Part shown: one piece after another, positions 53,502 through 63,993 of the stretch
Layout: every line of letters begins with the position of its first letter
How positions within the stretch are numbered: the stretch's first letter is position 1
Source: DASWHK01 sp036398215
GTDB taxonomy: Bacteria; Acidobacteriota; UBA890
Assembly: GCA_036398215.1 (NCBI GenBank)
Contig: DASWHK010000258.1
Span: forward strand, 1 to 64,000
DNA length: 64,000 nucleotides
Reading direction: 5' to 3'
Program-made: the position numbers and the translations under genes
The notes under the pieces: model-generated
Databases searched by the model: none
The model's input: the letters and a program-made list of their open reading frames with translations, nothing else
Told to the model about the DNA's origin: nothing

Positions 53502-54641
53502 ATGGTGACATCGACGAGATACGAGGGGGGACTGTCGGCAGGGCGCCGGTTGGCGGGGTTGTTGCCGCTCGTCGCGGCGGCTCTCCTGGCGATGGGCTGC
53601 GTCCAGGTGCAGGCCGCCGACGGCGGCTTCGTGATGGGCGGCAGGATCGTCGTCGAAGAGGGTGAGGTGGCGCGAGACGACATCGTGGCGATCGGCGGTG
53701 CGGTTCGCATCGACGGCCGCGCCACGCGCGACGTGGTCGTCATCGGCGGGCGGCTGGAGGTCAACGGCGAGGTCGAACGCAGCGTCACCAAGGTCGGGGG
53801 AACGCTCATCCTCGGCCCCAACGCCCGCATCGGTCGCGACCTGGTGCAGGTGGGCGGCTCGTTGCGGCGCGCCGCGGGCTCCCGCATCGACGGCGAGCTC
53901 GTCAACGTCAGCATCGGCTACGGCTTCGACAACATGTTCGGCGGCAGCTTCCCGTTCTGGGGGTGGTGGGGCTTGACCCCCTTCGCCTGGTTTGGCCGCG
54001 CCGTCCAGCTCTTCTACTGGCTGATGCTGGCGCTGCTCACCGTCGCCCTCGTCGGCGACCGGGTCTCCGCGGCCAGCCACGCGATCTCGCGCGAGCCGCT
54101 GCGGATCGGCGCGATCGGTCTGCTGGGCTTGTTCGCCCTCTGCTTCGCCTTCGTGGTGCTCGTGGTGCTCTCGTTCCTGATCATCGGGATCCCCTTCTTG
54201 CTGGCGCTGATCTTCGCCTGGTGGCTGGCGTACATCTTCGGCCTGGTCGCCGTCTTCCAGGCGGTGGGCAACCGGGTCATGAACATGGTGGGGCGCCCGG
54301 ATGCCACCCAGATCGCCATCGTGCTGTGCGGCGGATTGGTGCTCGGGATGCTGCGCTTCGTGCCGATCGTCGGCAGCGTGATCTGGCTGGTGGCGGCGCT
54401 GGTCGGCCTCGGCTCTGTGTTCGCGACCCGCTTCGGCACCGGTCGTCCATGGGTATACCGCGCGGCCCCGGCGAGTGCGCCGCCGGGAGGCCATCCGCCG
54501 CCCGGAACGCCGCCACCGGGTCCCGCCGTCGGCCCCGTGTCTTCCGAAGGTGGCCCGGGTGACGGCGAGGTGACCTTCGAGGCCGAGCCCACCGCCGACC
54601 CCTACGACGACGCCGGCGACGAGGATCCGCGCAACGCCTAG
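53502..54641 (+). CDS. Bactofilin-like polymer-forming protein with membrane helices
   Basis: A 379-residue protein. An N-terminal signal-like segment (LLPLVAAALLAMGCVQVQAA) contains a Cys that only loosely fits a lipobox. Residues about 45-140 form a bactofilin-type right-handed beta-helix with repeated VAIGG / VVVIGGRLEVNGEV / VQVGGSL rungs. Then come a Trp/Phe-rich segment (PFWGWWGLTPFAWFG), four or so membrane helices (about 150-300) and a Pro/acidic tail. ATG 53502 has GAGGAGG upstream; a start at 53463 overlapping the anti-sigma stop is possible. It is third in the ECF operon and probably its effector or sensor. Function unproven. Confidence 0.78.
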   Translation: MVTSTRYEGGLSAGRRLAGLLPLVAAALLAMGCVQVQAADGGFVMGGRIVVEEGEVARDDIVAIGGAVRIDGRATRDVVVIGGRLEVNGEVERSVTKVGGTLILGPNARIGRDLVQVGGSLRRAAGSRIDGELVNVSIGYGFDNMFGGSFPFWGWWGLTPFAWFGRAVQLFYWLMLALLTVALVGDRVSAASHAISREPLRIGAIGLLGLFALCFAFVVLVVLSFLIIGIPFLLALIFAWWLAYIFGLVAVFQAVGNRVMNMVGRPDATQIAIVLCGGLVLGMLRFVPIVGSVIWLVAALVGLGSVFATRFGTGRPWVYRAAPASAPPGGHPPPGTPPPGPAVGPVSSEGGPGDGEVTFEAEPTADPYDDAGDEDPRNA

Positions 54642-54653
54642 GCCTGGCCTAGG
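54637..54653. other. Perfect palindrome at the end of the ECF operon
   Basis: CCTAGGCC-T-GGCCTAGG includes the stop codon of the bactofilin-like gene. There is no U-tract. The rest of the convergent gap to 54770 shows nothing else recognisable. Confidence 0.4.
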
Positions 54654-54770
54654 ACCGCCACCACGCCCTCGTGAGGACCCGACGGATTCGGAGCGTGGGG
54701 TCGGCGGTCGACGGCAAGGAGGGCGGCCGCATCCGATGCCCCTCCCAGACCCTGGTTTCAGCACGGATTG

Positions 54771-56603
54771 CTAACCCCGGGAAGAGGAGGGAGCGAACAG
54801 CTCCTCCGGGGGCACCGGCGATGCCAGATAGGTCTCGGCCTGTCGCAGGATCACCTGGCCCTTGGCGCCGCCGCGCGGCTTGCGCAGGTGCCGCACCTGC
54901 GTCCAGCGGACGTTCACCTTGGTCGCCGCCCGCGAAGAGCTGAAGTACGCCGCCAGGGCGGCGGCCTCGCGCAGCGAGTCGGGGCTGGGTGCGCCCTGCC
55001 GCCGCGGGTTGCGGATGACGACGTGCGAGCCGGGTCCTTCGGCGTGGAGCCAGAAATCGTGCGGCTTGGCGAGCTTGTGGGTGAGGCGCTCGTTGGCGGT
55101 GGCGCTGCGCCCGACGAGGATCTCGAAGCCGTCGCTGGAACGGTAGGCGACGACCCCGGGGGCCACCTTGCGCCCCGAGGCGCCGGCGATGGGGGCGTCC
55201 GGCGACGTGTCCGCCGCCCGCCGAGGGGCCGAGGGGCCGCCGGCGGCCTTCGGCTCCGGCGCCGCGGCGTCCTCGACCCGAGCTTCGGGCGCCTCCCAGG
55301 CGGTTACCCGCAGATCGACCCGCAACCGCTGGGCCTCGCGAGCCAGGCGCCGCAGGTCGCCCGAGCCGGCGGCCGCCGCGACGCGTTTCCGGAGATCCTC
55401 CAGCTCGTCGATGCGCGCCGTGAGGCGGCGCCGGCGCTCGGCGGTCCGCTGGCCGCTGCGGTCGGCGCGGCGCGCCCGGCGGTAGTAGCGCTGGGCGTTG
55501 TCCACCTGGGAGCGGGCCGGATCCACGGGGATCCGGATCGGCGCCCCGTCCCCGTAGTCGTCGGGCACCTCGACGCTGCCGTCGTGGCGGGGCGCCTCAG
55601 GGTGGGCGAGCAGCAGATCACCCCAGCGGCGATGCAGTTCCGCCTTGCCGGCGCTCTCGAGGTCGCTGGCGACAGCCTCCAGGGTGCGGCGCAGCTTGAG
55701 GGCGGCGATCTCGAGGTCGAGCCCGAGATCACGGCGGGCGGCGGCGCGGGCGACGAGCTCGGAGCGGAGAGGGTAGTAGGCGGCCGCCGCGTCAACGAGC
55801 GAGCCGAAGCGGGTAACCTGCAGCTCGGTACCGGCGGCCTCGAGATGGCGAAGCCCGTAGGGCGCCAGCAGGAATCGCCCGGCGGCCGGCGGCTCGGCGA
55901 GCTCCTCCAGCGGGGCCGGCGAGTAGACGCGGGCGGCCGTCGGCGCCTCGGCCGCCCGGCGCAGCTCCTCTTCGGTCGCCTGCTGCAAGCAAGCTCCGGC
56001 GTCGTGCCGGGCGGCGATCTCGCGGGCGAGCAGCGGCGACATCCCGGCGACCCCACGGAGCAGCCCGCGCGCCAGGGCGTCGGCGTCGGGCGCCTCCGCC
56101 AGGGCCTTCCACTCCGCCCCACCGAGGCTCGAGACCGGGGGCCTGGCATCAGCGCCGGGCGGCATGTAGGGCTCGCCGAGCCCGGGCCGGCCGCGACGAG
56201 GCCGCCAGACCGCCCGCACGTCGCCGCCGGCGTCGACCACGAAGCCGCTGGCACGGCGGGGAATCACCTCGAGGATCAGGCGGGGGGCCCCATCCCCGCC
56301 GCAGCACAGCTCGACGACCCGGTCGCCCCCGATGCAGGCGATCGACTCGATGCGCCGGCCCGAAAGCAGCTTGCGGGCTGCCATCGCGAACGGTGGGGGT
56401 CGCTGGGGGGTGATGTGGGAGCCCGGCCGCTCGTAGAGGTGCGGCAGCTCGGGCTCGGCGCTGAACCAAAGACGCGGCGAGCCGGGGAGGCCGAGGACGA
56501 TCGCCAGGTGGTCGCGGCCGACGCCGTAGGCCTGGTCGATACGGGCGCCCCCTAGCCGCTCGTGCAGCTCGACGACCAGCCTGCGGAGAACCAGCAGATC
56601 CAC
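54771..56603 (-). CDS. rqcH: NFACT family protein (RqcH / fibronectin-binding A-like)
   Basis: A 610-residue NFACT protein. In Bacillus RqcH adds C-terminal alanine tails to nascent chains on obstructed 50S subunits. The N-terminal NFACT-N domain (LLVLRRLVVELHERLGGARI) is followed by a helix-hairpin-helix-like region (SPLLAREIAARHDAG), a central coiled coil (NAQRYYRRARRADRSGQRTA) and the NFACT-R domain with FEILVGRSATANERLTHKLA and DFWLHAEGPGSHVVIRNPRR. A GTG start at 56603 gives family length. Between the coiled coil and NFACT-R lies an unusual Ala/Pro-rich linker. It is preceded by a strong terminator of the upstream gene. Confidence 0.9.
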   Translation of the reverse strand: MDLLVLRRLVVELHERLGGARIDQAYGVGRDHLAIVLGLPGSPRLWFSAEPELPHLYERPGSHITPQRPPPFAMAARKLLSGRRIESIACIGGDRVVELCCGGDGAPRLILEVIPRRASGFVVDAGGDVRAVWRPRRGRPGLGEPYMPPGADARPPVSSLGGAEWKALAEAPDADALARGLLRGVAGMSPLLAREIAARHDAGACLQQATEEELRRAAEAPTAARVYSPAPLEELAEPPAAGRFLLAPYGLRHLEAAGTELQVTRFGSLVDAAAAYYPLRSELVARAAARRDLGLDLEIAALKLRRTLEAVASDLESAGKAELHRRWGDLLLAHPEAPRHDGSVEVPDDYGDGAPIRIPVDPARSQVDNAQRYYRRARRADRSGQRTAERRRRLTARIDELEDLRKRVAAAAGSGDLRRLAREAQRLRVDLRVTAWEAPEARVEDAAAPEPKAAGGPSAPRRAADTSPDAPIAGASGRKVAPGVVAYRSSDGFEILVGRSATANERLTHKLAKPHDFWLHAEGPGSHVVIRNPRRQGAPSPDSLREAAALAAYFSSSRAATKVNVRWTQVRHLRKPRGGAKGQVILRQAETYLASPVPPEELFAPSSSRG

Positions 56604-56627
56604 CCGACGTCACCTCGCTCGTTCACG

Positions 56628-56658
56628 AAAAAGGCCCCGTGGCGGCAGCCACGGGGCC
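56628..56658 (-). terminator. Strong intrinsic terminator of the transglycosylase gene
   Basis: Minus strand: GGCCCCGTGGC, loop TGCC, GCCACGGGGCC (11 perfect pairs) followed directly by TTTTT. It begins 46 bp past the transglycosylase stop and isolates that gene from the NFACT gene. Confidence 0.92.
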
Positions 56659-56704
56659 CATCAAAGCACGCCGGCCGCCGTTTGTGCGGCAGCCGGAAGG
56701 CGGA

Positions 56705-57370
56705 TCAGTTCCGCCGATCGTCGTAGAAATACTCGGCGCGCAGGTTCTCGCTCACCTTGCGGACCTCGCGGGCGAAGCGCGATGGCGGCCGGCCGCGCTC
56801 GAGCAGCAGCTCGTCGAGCTTGCGCGGCCCGACGTTGTAGGCCGCCAGCGCATAGTCGAGGCCCTGCTCGTTGTAGCGCTGCAGCAGCGAGTGTAGATAC
56901 GACGTTCCCAGCAGGATGTTGACCTGTGGATCGGTCAGCAGCCGTTGGCCCTTCCACTTGAGCTCCAGCTCGTCGGCGACGGCCATGGCTGTCGCCGGGC
57001 GCAGCTGCATGAGCCCCACGGCGCCCGCCTCCGACTCCGCGTACACGTCGAAGCGGCTTTCCGTGAAGATCATCGCCAGGATGAGCTCCGGCTGCATGCC
57101 GTAGTGACGGCTGACCTCGATGAGGCTGCGGGCGATCTCCCGCTGCTTGTGGCGCGGAACGTTGATGTTGTTGGCGTCCAGGACGTCGCGGACGCTGGTC
57201 TCGATACGCAACGACTGCAGCTCGGACTCCACCTCGGCGATGGCCTGGTAGTGGGTGTCGCTTTGCCGCCGCAGCTCGTCCAACTCGATGGCTTGATACT
57301 CCAACGCCTGCACGAGGGCGACACAAAGCCCCATCGCGGCCAGCGTGAGCCACCTCAATGGACTACGCAT
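56705..57370 (-). CDS. Membrane-anchored lytic transglycosylase (SLT domain)
   Basis: A 221-residue murein hydrolase. An N-terminal helix (about 7-25) acts as anchor or signal, followed by a short coiled coil (about 28-62). The SLT domain has the catalytic Glu104 in LAMIFTESRFDVYAESEAGA, then VGLMQLRPATAM, NILLGTSYLHSLLQRYN and YALAAYNVGPRKL. ATG 57370 has GAGGAG 8 bp upstream. The gene has its own promoter with a leader of about 200 nt and its own terminator, so it is monocistronic. Confidence 0.93.
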   Translation of the reverse strand: MRSPLRWLTLAAMGLCVALVQALEYQAIELDELRRQSDTHYQAIAEVESELQSLRIETSVRDVLDANNINVPRHKQREIARSLIEVSRHYGMQPELILAMIFTESRFDVYAESEAGAVGLMQLRPATAMAVADELELKWKGQRLLTDPQVNILLGTSYLHSLLQRYNEQGLDYALAAYNVGPRKLDELLLERGRPPSRFAREVRKVSENLRAEYFYDDRRN

Positions 57371-57575
57371 AGTCGTAGCTCCTCGTTGCACGTCGGGTGC
57401 GCACCGGCGCGGATCGGCGGCAAGCACGCGACGTGTGTTTCGTTCGAGTCTTCGAGTTGAACCGGGCACGTTGCTGCCCGGGCTCTGAGGCCGCCGACCT
57501 GGGATGGGCCGTTCGGAAAGCGACTGGCCGGCGACCGGGCCCCCTTGCTCTGGGGCCGTTGTTGTTGATGAGGAA

Positions 57576-57604
57576 ATTCTAGGCATCGGCCGCGGGGGTG
57601 GCAA
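57576..57604 (-). promoter_or_regulatory. Sigma-70 promoter of the lytic transglycosylase gene
   Basis: Minus strand: TTGCCA (57599-57604), 17-bp spacer, TAGAAT (57576-57581). Confidence 0.68.
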
Positions 57605-57767
57605 GCACGCGGCGAGGGGGAACTGACCACCACTGGCGGTAGGCCGGGTCGTCTGCCTGATCAGATGCTTTAATGGGCGTCATTTGTCGATGATGGGCAT
57701 GACTGTGCATTCGGCGGGCCGTTCGAAACCCGCCCAAAGGGCCCCTGGAGGCCTCGGAACCGTCGAG

Positions 57768-57797
57768 TTGACAGCTTCCGCACCGCGCCCCGATAAT
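57768..57797 (+). promoter_or_regulatory. Sigma-70 promoter of the glycolytic operon
   Basis: TTGACA (57768-57773), 18-bp spacer, GATAAT (57792-57797): perfect -35 and five-of-six -10, about 134 bp upstream of the gap ATG. Confidence 0.82.
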
Positions 57798-57930
57798 CCC
57801 TGACGATCGAGATCGCGCCCGGGGTTCGCCGACCGCGCCGGTAGTACTTCCGAGCCGGGCCCGAAGGGCTGTTGGCGGTGTATGCGCCCTGTCTACCGGA
57901 GCTTTTGAACCGCTTACCAAGGAGTCTCCA

Positions 57931-58938
<1,008 letters not shown>

Positions 58939-58941
<3 letters not shown>

Positions 58942-58972
58942 CCGGCCGTGGTGGAAGTGTGATGGGTCTGGC
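58939..58972 (+). repeat. Dispersed intergenic repeat, copy D
   Basis: TAGCCGGCCGTGGTGGAAG is followed by TGTGATGGGTCTGG. The first TAG is the gap stop codon. The sequence just after the core contains a perfect CTTGCGG-GTGA-CCGCAAG hairpin (58981-58998) and a tail (GCGATGGCGAAATG) resembling that of copy B. Confidence 0.78.
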
Positions 58973-59031
58973 GCGTGGGTCTTGCGGGTGACCGCAAGAA
59001 GAGCCGACGCAGGCGATGGCGAAATGTCCCG

Positions 59032-60252
<1,221 letters not shown>

Positions 60253-60319
60253 GCGCCCGGCTACCCCGGCCTGTTAGGCTTCCGGCGGGGGCCGTCGACC
60301 ATCCGGATCTGGAGGCAGA

Positions 60320-61084
60320 ATGAGCGAGCGGACACCCTTCATCGTCGGCAACTGGAAGATGTTCAAGACGATCCCCGAGGCGCGCACGGCGCTGACCGAG
60401 CTGCGCGGCGCTCTGCGCGACGTCGAGGGGGTCGAGTGCGGCGTGGCGCCGTCGTTTCCGGCGCTGGCGGCCGCCGCCGAGGTCCTCCGCGGCAGCAAGA
60501 TCGTGGTGGCCGGCCAGAACCTCTATCCCGAGGACGAGGGACCGTTCACCGGAGAGGTCTCGCCCACCATGCTGCTCGACGCCGGGGCCAGTCACGTGAT
60601 CCTCGGCCACTCCGAGCGCCGTCAGATCTTCGCCGAAGACGACGCCTTCATCTCCCGCAAGCTGGCGGCGGCCGTCAGCCACGGCCTCGTGCCGATCCTC
60701 TGCGTCGGGGAGACGCTCGAACAGCGCGAGGAGGACGAGACCGTCGCCGTCGTCACCTCGCAGCTCGGCAACGGCCTGGCCGGGCTCAGAGGCGCGAATC
60801 TGGCCGATCTGGTGATTGCCTACGAGCCGGTCTGGGCGATCGGCACCGGGGTGACCGCGACGCCTGCCCAGGCGCAGCAGGTGCACGCGATCATCCGCGA
60901 CTTCCTGGGCGACCTGCTGGGACCGGTCCTAGCCGCCGCGATCAGGATCCAGTACGGCGGCAGCGTCAAGCCCGCAAGCGCCGCCGAGCTGCTCGCCGAG
61001 ACCGACATCGACGGCGCCTTGGTGGGCGGCGCCAGCCTCGACCCCGACTCGTTCGCCGCCATCGTCAAGGCGGCTCGCGGCTGA
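60320..61084 (+). CDS. tpiA: Triosephosphate isomerase
   Basis: A 254-residue TIM-barrel enzyme. Lys13 (VGNWKMFK), His97 (LGHSERRQ) and Glu169 (IAYEPVWAIGTG) are the catalytic set, and the phosphate-binding IQYGGSVKPASAAELL and GALVGGASLDPDSF complete the signature. GGAGG precedes the ATG. It is third in the gap-pgk-tpiA operon, 67 bp after pgk. Confidence 0.97.
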   Translation: MSERTPFIVGNWKMFKTIPEARTALTELRGALRDVEGVECGVAPSFPALAAAAEVLRGSKIVVAGQNLYPEDEGPFTGEVSPTMLLDAGASHVILGHSERRQIFAEDDAFISRKLAAAVSHGLVPILCVGETLEQREEDETVAVVTSQLGNGLAGLRGANLADLVIAYEPVWAIGTGVTATPAQAQQVHAIIRDFLGDLLGPVLAAAIRIQYGGSVKPASAAELLAETDIDGALVGGASLDPDSFAAIVKAARG

Positions 61085-61394
61085 GCGGTCCGCCACGGCC
61101 CCGCAATCGCTGCCGCGCCGGGGCCCACCGGGGGGGGGGCTCCCGGGCCGGGCCGGCGAGCCTGCCAGCGGGCATTCTGGGGCTCTCGAGCGGGCCTGGG
61201 TGCACGTCAGATTTGTGAGATGACGTCACCGGGCGAGTGGGCTTCGTGCGTTGTTGGCGCGGTATCTCTCTGTTAGATTGTTACTCCGAGCTTGCGAGGG
61301 TCGCTCGCTTCTCGTTTTCCCCGGGGCCGAGACAGAGTGGGTTGACGTGTGGTCGCGGCAACCGCGCGGCGGCTCCGCCAGAGAGGGCTTTCCA
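61085..61394 (+). other. tpiA-secG intergenic region with a G10 tract
   Basis: The 310-bp gap shows no gene. It contains a run of ten G at 61130-61139 in a very GC-rich stretch, and a candidate secG promoter at 61251-61279. No clean intrinsic terminator for the glycolytic operon is visible. Confidence 0.5.
61251..61279 (+). promoter_or_regulatory. Candidate promoter of secG
   Basis: TTGTTG (61251-61256), 17-bp spacer, TAGATT (61274-61279) with TG one base upstream (extended -10), 116 bp before the secG ATG. Confidence 0.42.
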
Positions 61395-61775
61395 ATGGAG
61401 TTGTTGCTGACCATCCTGCACATTTTCGTCTGCCTGTTTCTGATCTTCGTGGTGCTGCTGCAGTCGGGCCAGGCCGCCGACCTCGCCGGGGCCTTCGGCG
61501 GTGGCGGCAGCCAGACCGCGTTCGGAATGCGGGGCGCCGCGACGTTGCTGCAGAAGCTCACCACGGTGTCGGCGGTGCTTTTCATGCTGACCTCGCTGAG
61601 CCTGGGAATCGTCGGGCGTAGCGAGTCGTCGGTGATCGACGACATCGAGAGCCCACCGCCGGTGAGCGCTCCGGCGGAGGCCGGGCAGCCGCAGGGCGGC
61701 GGCGAGACCGGGCGCGGCCCGCAGCAGCCGGGCCCCGGTGGCGGCGGCTCCGACCCGGGCAGCGGGCGATCCTGA
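61395..61775 (+). CDS. secG: Preprotein translocase subunit SecG
   Basis: A 126-residue SecG with two membrane helices (about 2-22, LLLTILHIFVCLFLIFVVLL, and about 53-73) and the intervening family loop QSGQAADLAGAFGGGGSQTA plus FGMRGAATLLQKLT. The C-terminal 45 residues form a Pro/Gly/Gln-rich tail. It associates with SecYE in the inner membrane. ATG 61395 has GAGGG upstream. A tRNA gene follows 30 bp later, the same arrangement as secG-tRNA-Leu in many bacteria. Confidence 0.93.
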   Translation: MELLLTILHIFVCLFLIFVVLLQSGQAADLAGAFGGGGSQTAFGMRGAATLLQKLTTVSAVLFMLTSLSLGIVGRSESSVIDDIESPPPVSAPAEAGQPQGGGETGRGPQQPGPGGGGSDPGSGRS

Positions 61776-61805
61776 GGCGGCGCAGACCCCCGATTCGTAT
61801 CGAGT

Positions 61806-61893
61806 GCCGAGGTGGCGGAATCTGGCAGACGCGCATGGTTGAGGGCCATGTGGGCTTCGGCCCGTGGGGGTTCAAGTCCCCCCCTCGGCACCA
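61806..61893 (+). tRNA. tRNA-Leu (anticodon GAG)
   Basis: The acceptor GCCGAGG pairs with CCTCGGC, followed by A and an encoded CCA. The anticodon stem-loop is CATGG / TTGAGGG / CCATG, giving GAG, which reads CUC and CUU. A long variable arm (TGGGCTTCGGCCCG) marks a class II leucine tRNA. The T-arm contains GGTTCAAGTCC. It lies between secG and ispH. Confidence 0.96.
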
Positions 61894-61910
61894 ATTGACA
61901 GGAGCTTTCC

Positions 61911-62915
61911 GTGGTCGAGCCTGACGCCGAGTCCCGCCGCGTGGTGCTTGCCAAGCCGCGCGGCTTCTGCGCCGGCGTCGTGCGCGCCGTCGACATCGTC
62001 GATCTGGCGCTCGAGATGTACGGGCCCCCGGTGTACGTCCGTCACGAAATCGTCCACAACAGCTACGTCGTCCGTGACTTCGAGTCCCGCGGGGTCGTCT
62101 TCGTCGACGAGATCGAGGAGGTCCCCGACGAGGGAGTGGTCATCTTCTCGGCCCACGGCATCCCCCCCGAGGTCCGCGAGGAGGCCCGCGCCCGCGGGCT
62201 CAGGAGCGTCGACGCCACCTGCCCGTTGGTCACCAAGGTCCACGACGAAGCGTTACGCTACGTCGCCCAGGGCTACCACATCCTGCTGGTCGGTCACGCC
62301 GGTCACGTGGAGGTCGAGGGCACGATGGGACACGTTCCCGATGACGTCACGCTGGTACAGACCGAGGCCGAGGCCGAGGCCGTGCAGGTCCCGGCCGGCG
62401 GCAAGGTCGCCTACCTGACCCAGACGACCCTCTCGATCGACGACGTCGCCGGCGTCCTGGCGGTCCTCAAGCGCCGCTTTCCGGAGATCGTGGGGCCCGC
62501 CAAGGACGACATCTGCTACGCGACCCAGAACCGCCAGGAGGCGGTCAAGCGGATGGCCTCGGAGGTCGACGCGATCATCGTTGTCGGGGCGCCCAACTCG
62601 TCGAACTCGAACCGCCTCGTCGAGGTCGCCGAGGCCGCCGGAGTGCCCGCCTACCTGGTGCAGACGCGCGACGAGATCCGTCCCGAATGGCTCGCCGGCG
62701 TCGCCAGGGTGGGGATCACCGCGGGCGCCTCGGCGCCGGAGACGCTGGTGATGGACATCGTCGACGAGCTACGCGGTCCGCAGGGCACGGTGGCCCAGCT
62801 CGACGGGCCGGAGGAGCGCGTGCACTTCCCGCTGCCGGTGGAGTTCGTCAAGGATTTCCGCGAGCGGGGCCTCGACCCCGAGGCGGCGCTCGAGGGTTTT
62901 CGCCAACGCTGGTAG
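61911..62915 (+). CDS. ispH: 4-hydroxy-3-methylbut-2-enyl diphosphate reductase
   Basis: A 334-residue iron-sulfur enzyme, last step of the MEP isoprenoid pathway. Cluster cysteines are Cys20 (KPRGFCAGVVRAV), Cys104 (VDATCPLVTKVH) and Cys202 (DDICYATQNRQEAV). EIVHNSYVV, FSAHGIPPEV, VEGTMGHVP and GAPNSSNSNRLVEVA are also typical, as is ITAGASAPETLV. GTG 61911 has AGGAG 6 bp upstream and starts 17 bp after the tRNA. Confidence 0.96.
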   Translation: MVEPDAESRRVVLAKPRGFCAGVVRAVDIVDLALEMYGPPVYVRHEIVHNSYVVRDFESRGVVFVDEIEEVPDEGVVIFSAHGIPPEVREEARARGLRSVDATCPLVTKVHDEALRYVAQGYHILLVGHAGHVEVEGTMGHVPDDVTLVQTEAEAEAVQVPAGGKVAYLTQTTLSIDDVAGVLAVLKRRFPEIVGPAKDDICYATQNRQEAVKRMASEVDAIIVVGAPNSSNSNRLVEVAEAAGVPAYLVQTRDEIRPEWLAGVARVGITAGASAPETLVMDIVDELRGPQGTVAQLDGPEERVHFPLPVEFVKDFRERGLDPEAALEGFRQRW

Positions 62916-63108
62916 CGGCGCGCGGAAAGCGATAACGCGGCGTCTGCTGCGTTGCGGCTTGCGATTGTTTCATGGGTTCGGCGCCCGCCACGAGAGTAGC
63001 TTCTCCTGCGTCGCCCTCGCGGCGCGCGCCTTGCATCCACCACGTTCTCGCTTCCCGGTGGGGAGGTGGTTGCATGCGCCGGTGGCGCATCATCGCCTGT
63101 GGCGGCGG
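62916..63108. other. Convergent gap with imperfect inverted repeat
   Basis: This 193-bp gap between ispH and the oxidoreductase gene carries an inverted repeat, TGCATCCACC (63032-63041) and GGTGGTTGCA (63065-63074), with one mismatch. It could be a bidirectional, U-poor termination structure. Nothing else is recognisable. Confidence 0.35.
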
Positions 63109-63993
63109 TTACATCATTCTTTTGATGACCTTCTGGGCCTGCTCGGCGGTGAGGCCGGCCGGGCGGTGGGCGAGCGCGCCGCCCTCGTCGAGGACCGGCT
63201 CCTGCTTGCCCAGCGTCGGGCGCTCGACCTGCAGGAACTTGCCGATGTAGATCTCGTCGCCCCACATCAGCGCCTTCTCGCACGCGGACTTCCAGTCGCC
63301 GGTGTCGTGCTCCTCGTCCTCGAGCTTGCGGACGCGCGGCCGGAAGAAGGCGTAGTCGTTGTCGTGGTTGAAGGTCACGCAGGGGCTGAAGATGTCGATC
63401 AGCGCGAAGCCCTCGTGCTCGATCGCCTCCTTCATCAACATCTGCAGGTGCTTGGGGTCGCCGGAGAAGCCGCGGGCGACGTAGGTGGCGCCGTTCATGA
63501 TCGCCGAGGTGATCGGGTTGATCGGCTTCTCGATGTTGCCGAACGGGGTCGACTTGGTCTTCATGCCGATCTCGCTGGTCGGCGAGATCTGTCCGGTGGT
63601 CAGCCCGTAGATCTGGTTGTTCATGACCAGGTAGGTCAGGTCGACGTTGCGCCGGGCGATATGGGTGAAGTGGTTGCCGCCGATTCCGTAGCCGTCGCCG
63701 TCGCCGCCGGTGCAGATGACGGTGAGCTCGTGGTTGGCCATCTTGAGGCCGGTAGCGACGGCCAGGGAGCGCCCATGAAGGGTATGCATCCCGTAGGCAT
63801 TGAAGAAGCCGGGGAAGTTCGACGAGCAACCGATGCCGCTGACCGTGACGATGTCATGGGGCCGCAGCCCGAGGTCGGCGGCGACGACCTGCAGCGACTT
63901 CAGGACGCCGAAATCGCCGCAGCCGGGGCACCAGTCGGGCTCGACCTTGCCCTTGAAGTCCTTCGAGGTCACCTTGGTGACCGGCTCTGCCAC
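63109..63993 (-). CDS. korB: 2-oxoacid:ferredoxin oxidoreductase, beta subunit
   Basis: A 294-residue thiamine diphosphate-binding beta subunit. Cluster and TPP motifs are PDWCPGCGDFGVLKSLQ, VSGIGCSSNFPGFFN, HGRSLAVATGLKMAN, the Mg/TPP site TGGDGDGYGIGGNHF and VMNNQIYGLTTGQISPTSEI. IFSPCVTFNH supplies another conserved cysteine. The length and IGGNHF/SPTSE features suit the 2-oxoglutarate (Kor) type; pyruvate or branched-chain types are not excluded. The alpha subunit is expected just beyond the right edge. GTG 63993 is the start; only 7 bp upstream are visible. Confidence 0.88.
   Translation of the reverse strand: MAEPVTKVTSKDFKGKVEPDWCPGCGDFGVLKSLQVVAADLGLRPHDIVTVSGIGCSSNFPGFFNAYGMHTLHGRSLAVATGLKMANHELTVICTGGDGDGYGIGGNHFTHIARRNVDLTYLVMNNQIYGLTTGQISPTSEIGMKTKSTPFGNIEKPINPITSAIMNGATYVARGFSGDPKHLQMLMKEAIEHEGFALIDIFSPCVTFNHDNDYAFFRPRVRKLEDEEHDTGDWKSACEKALMWGDEIYIGKFLQVERPTLGKQEPVLDEGGALAHRPAGLTAEQAQKVIKRMM

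Larger units (their letters stand above)
57371..57930. other. Divergent regulatory region between transglycosylase and gap, 560 bp
   Basis: The region holds two outward-facing sigma-70 promoters (57576-57604 minus and 57768-57797 plus) and leaders of about 200 and 125 nt. Between them is a GGCGGG...CCCGCC hairpin near 57716-57734. No gene is seen. The long leaders could carry regulatory RNA structure. Confidence 0.5.
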
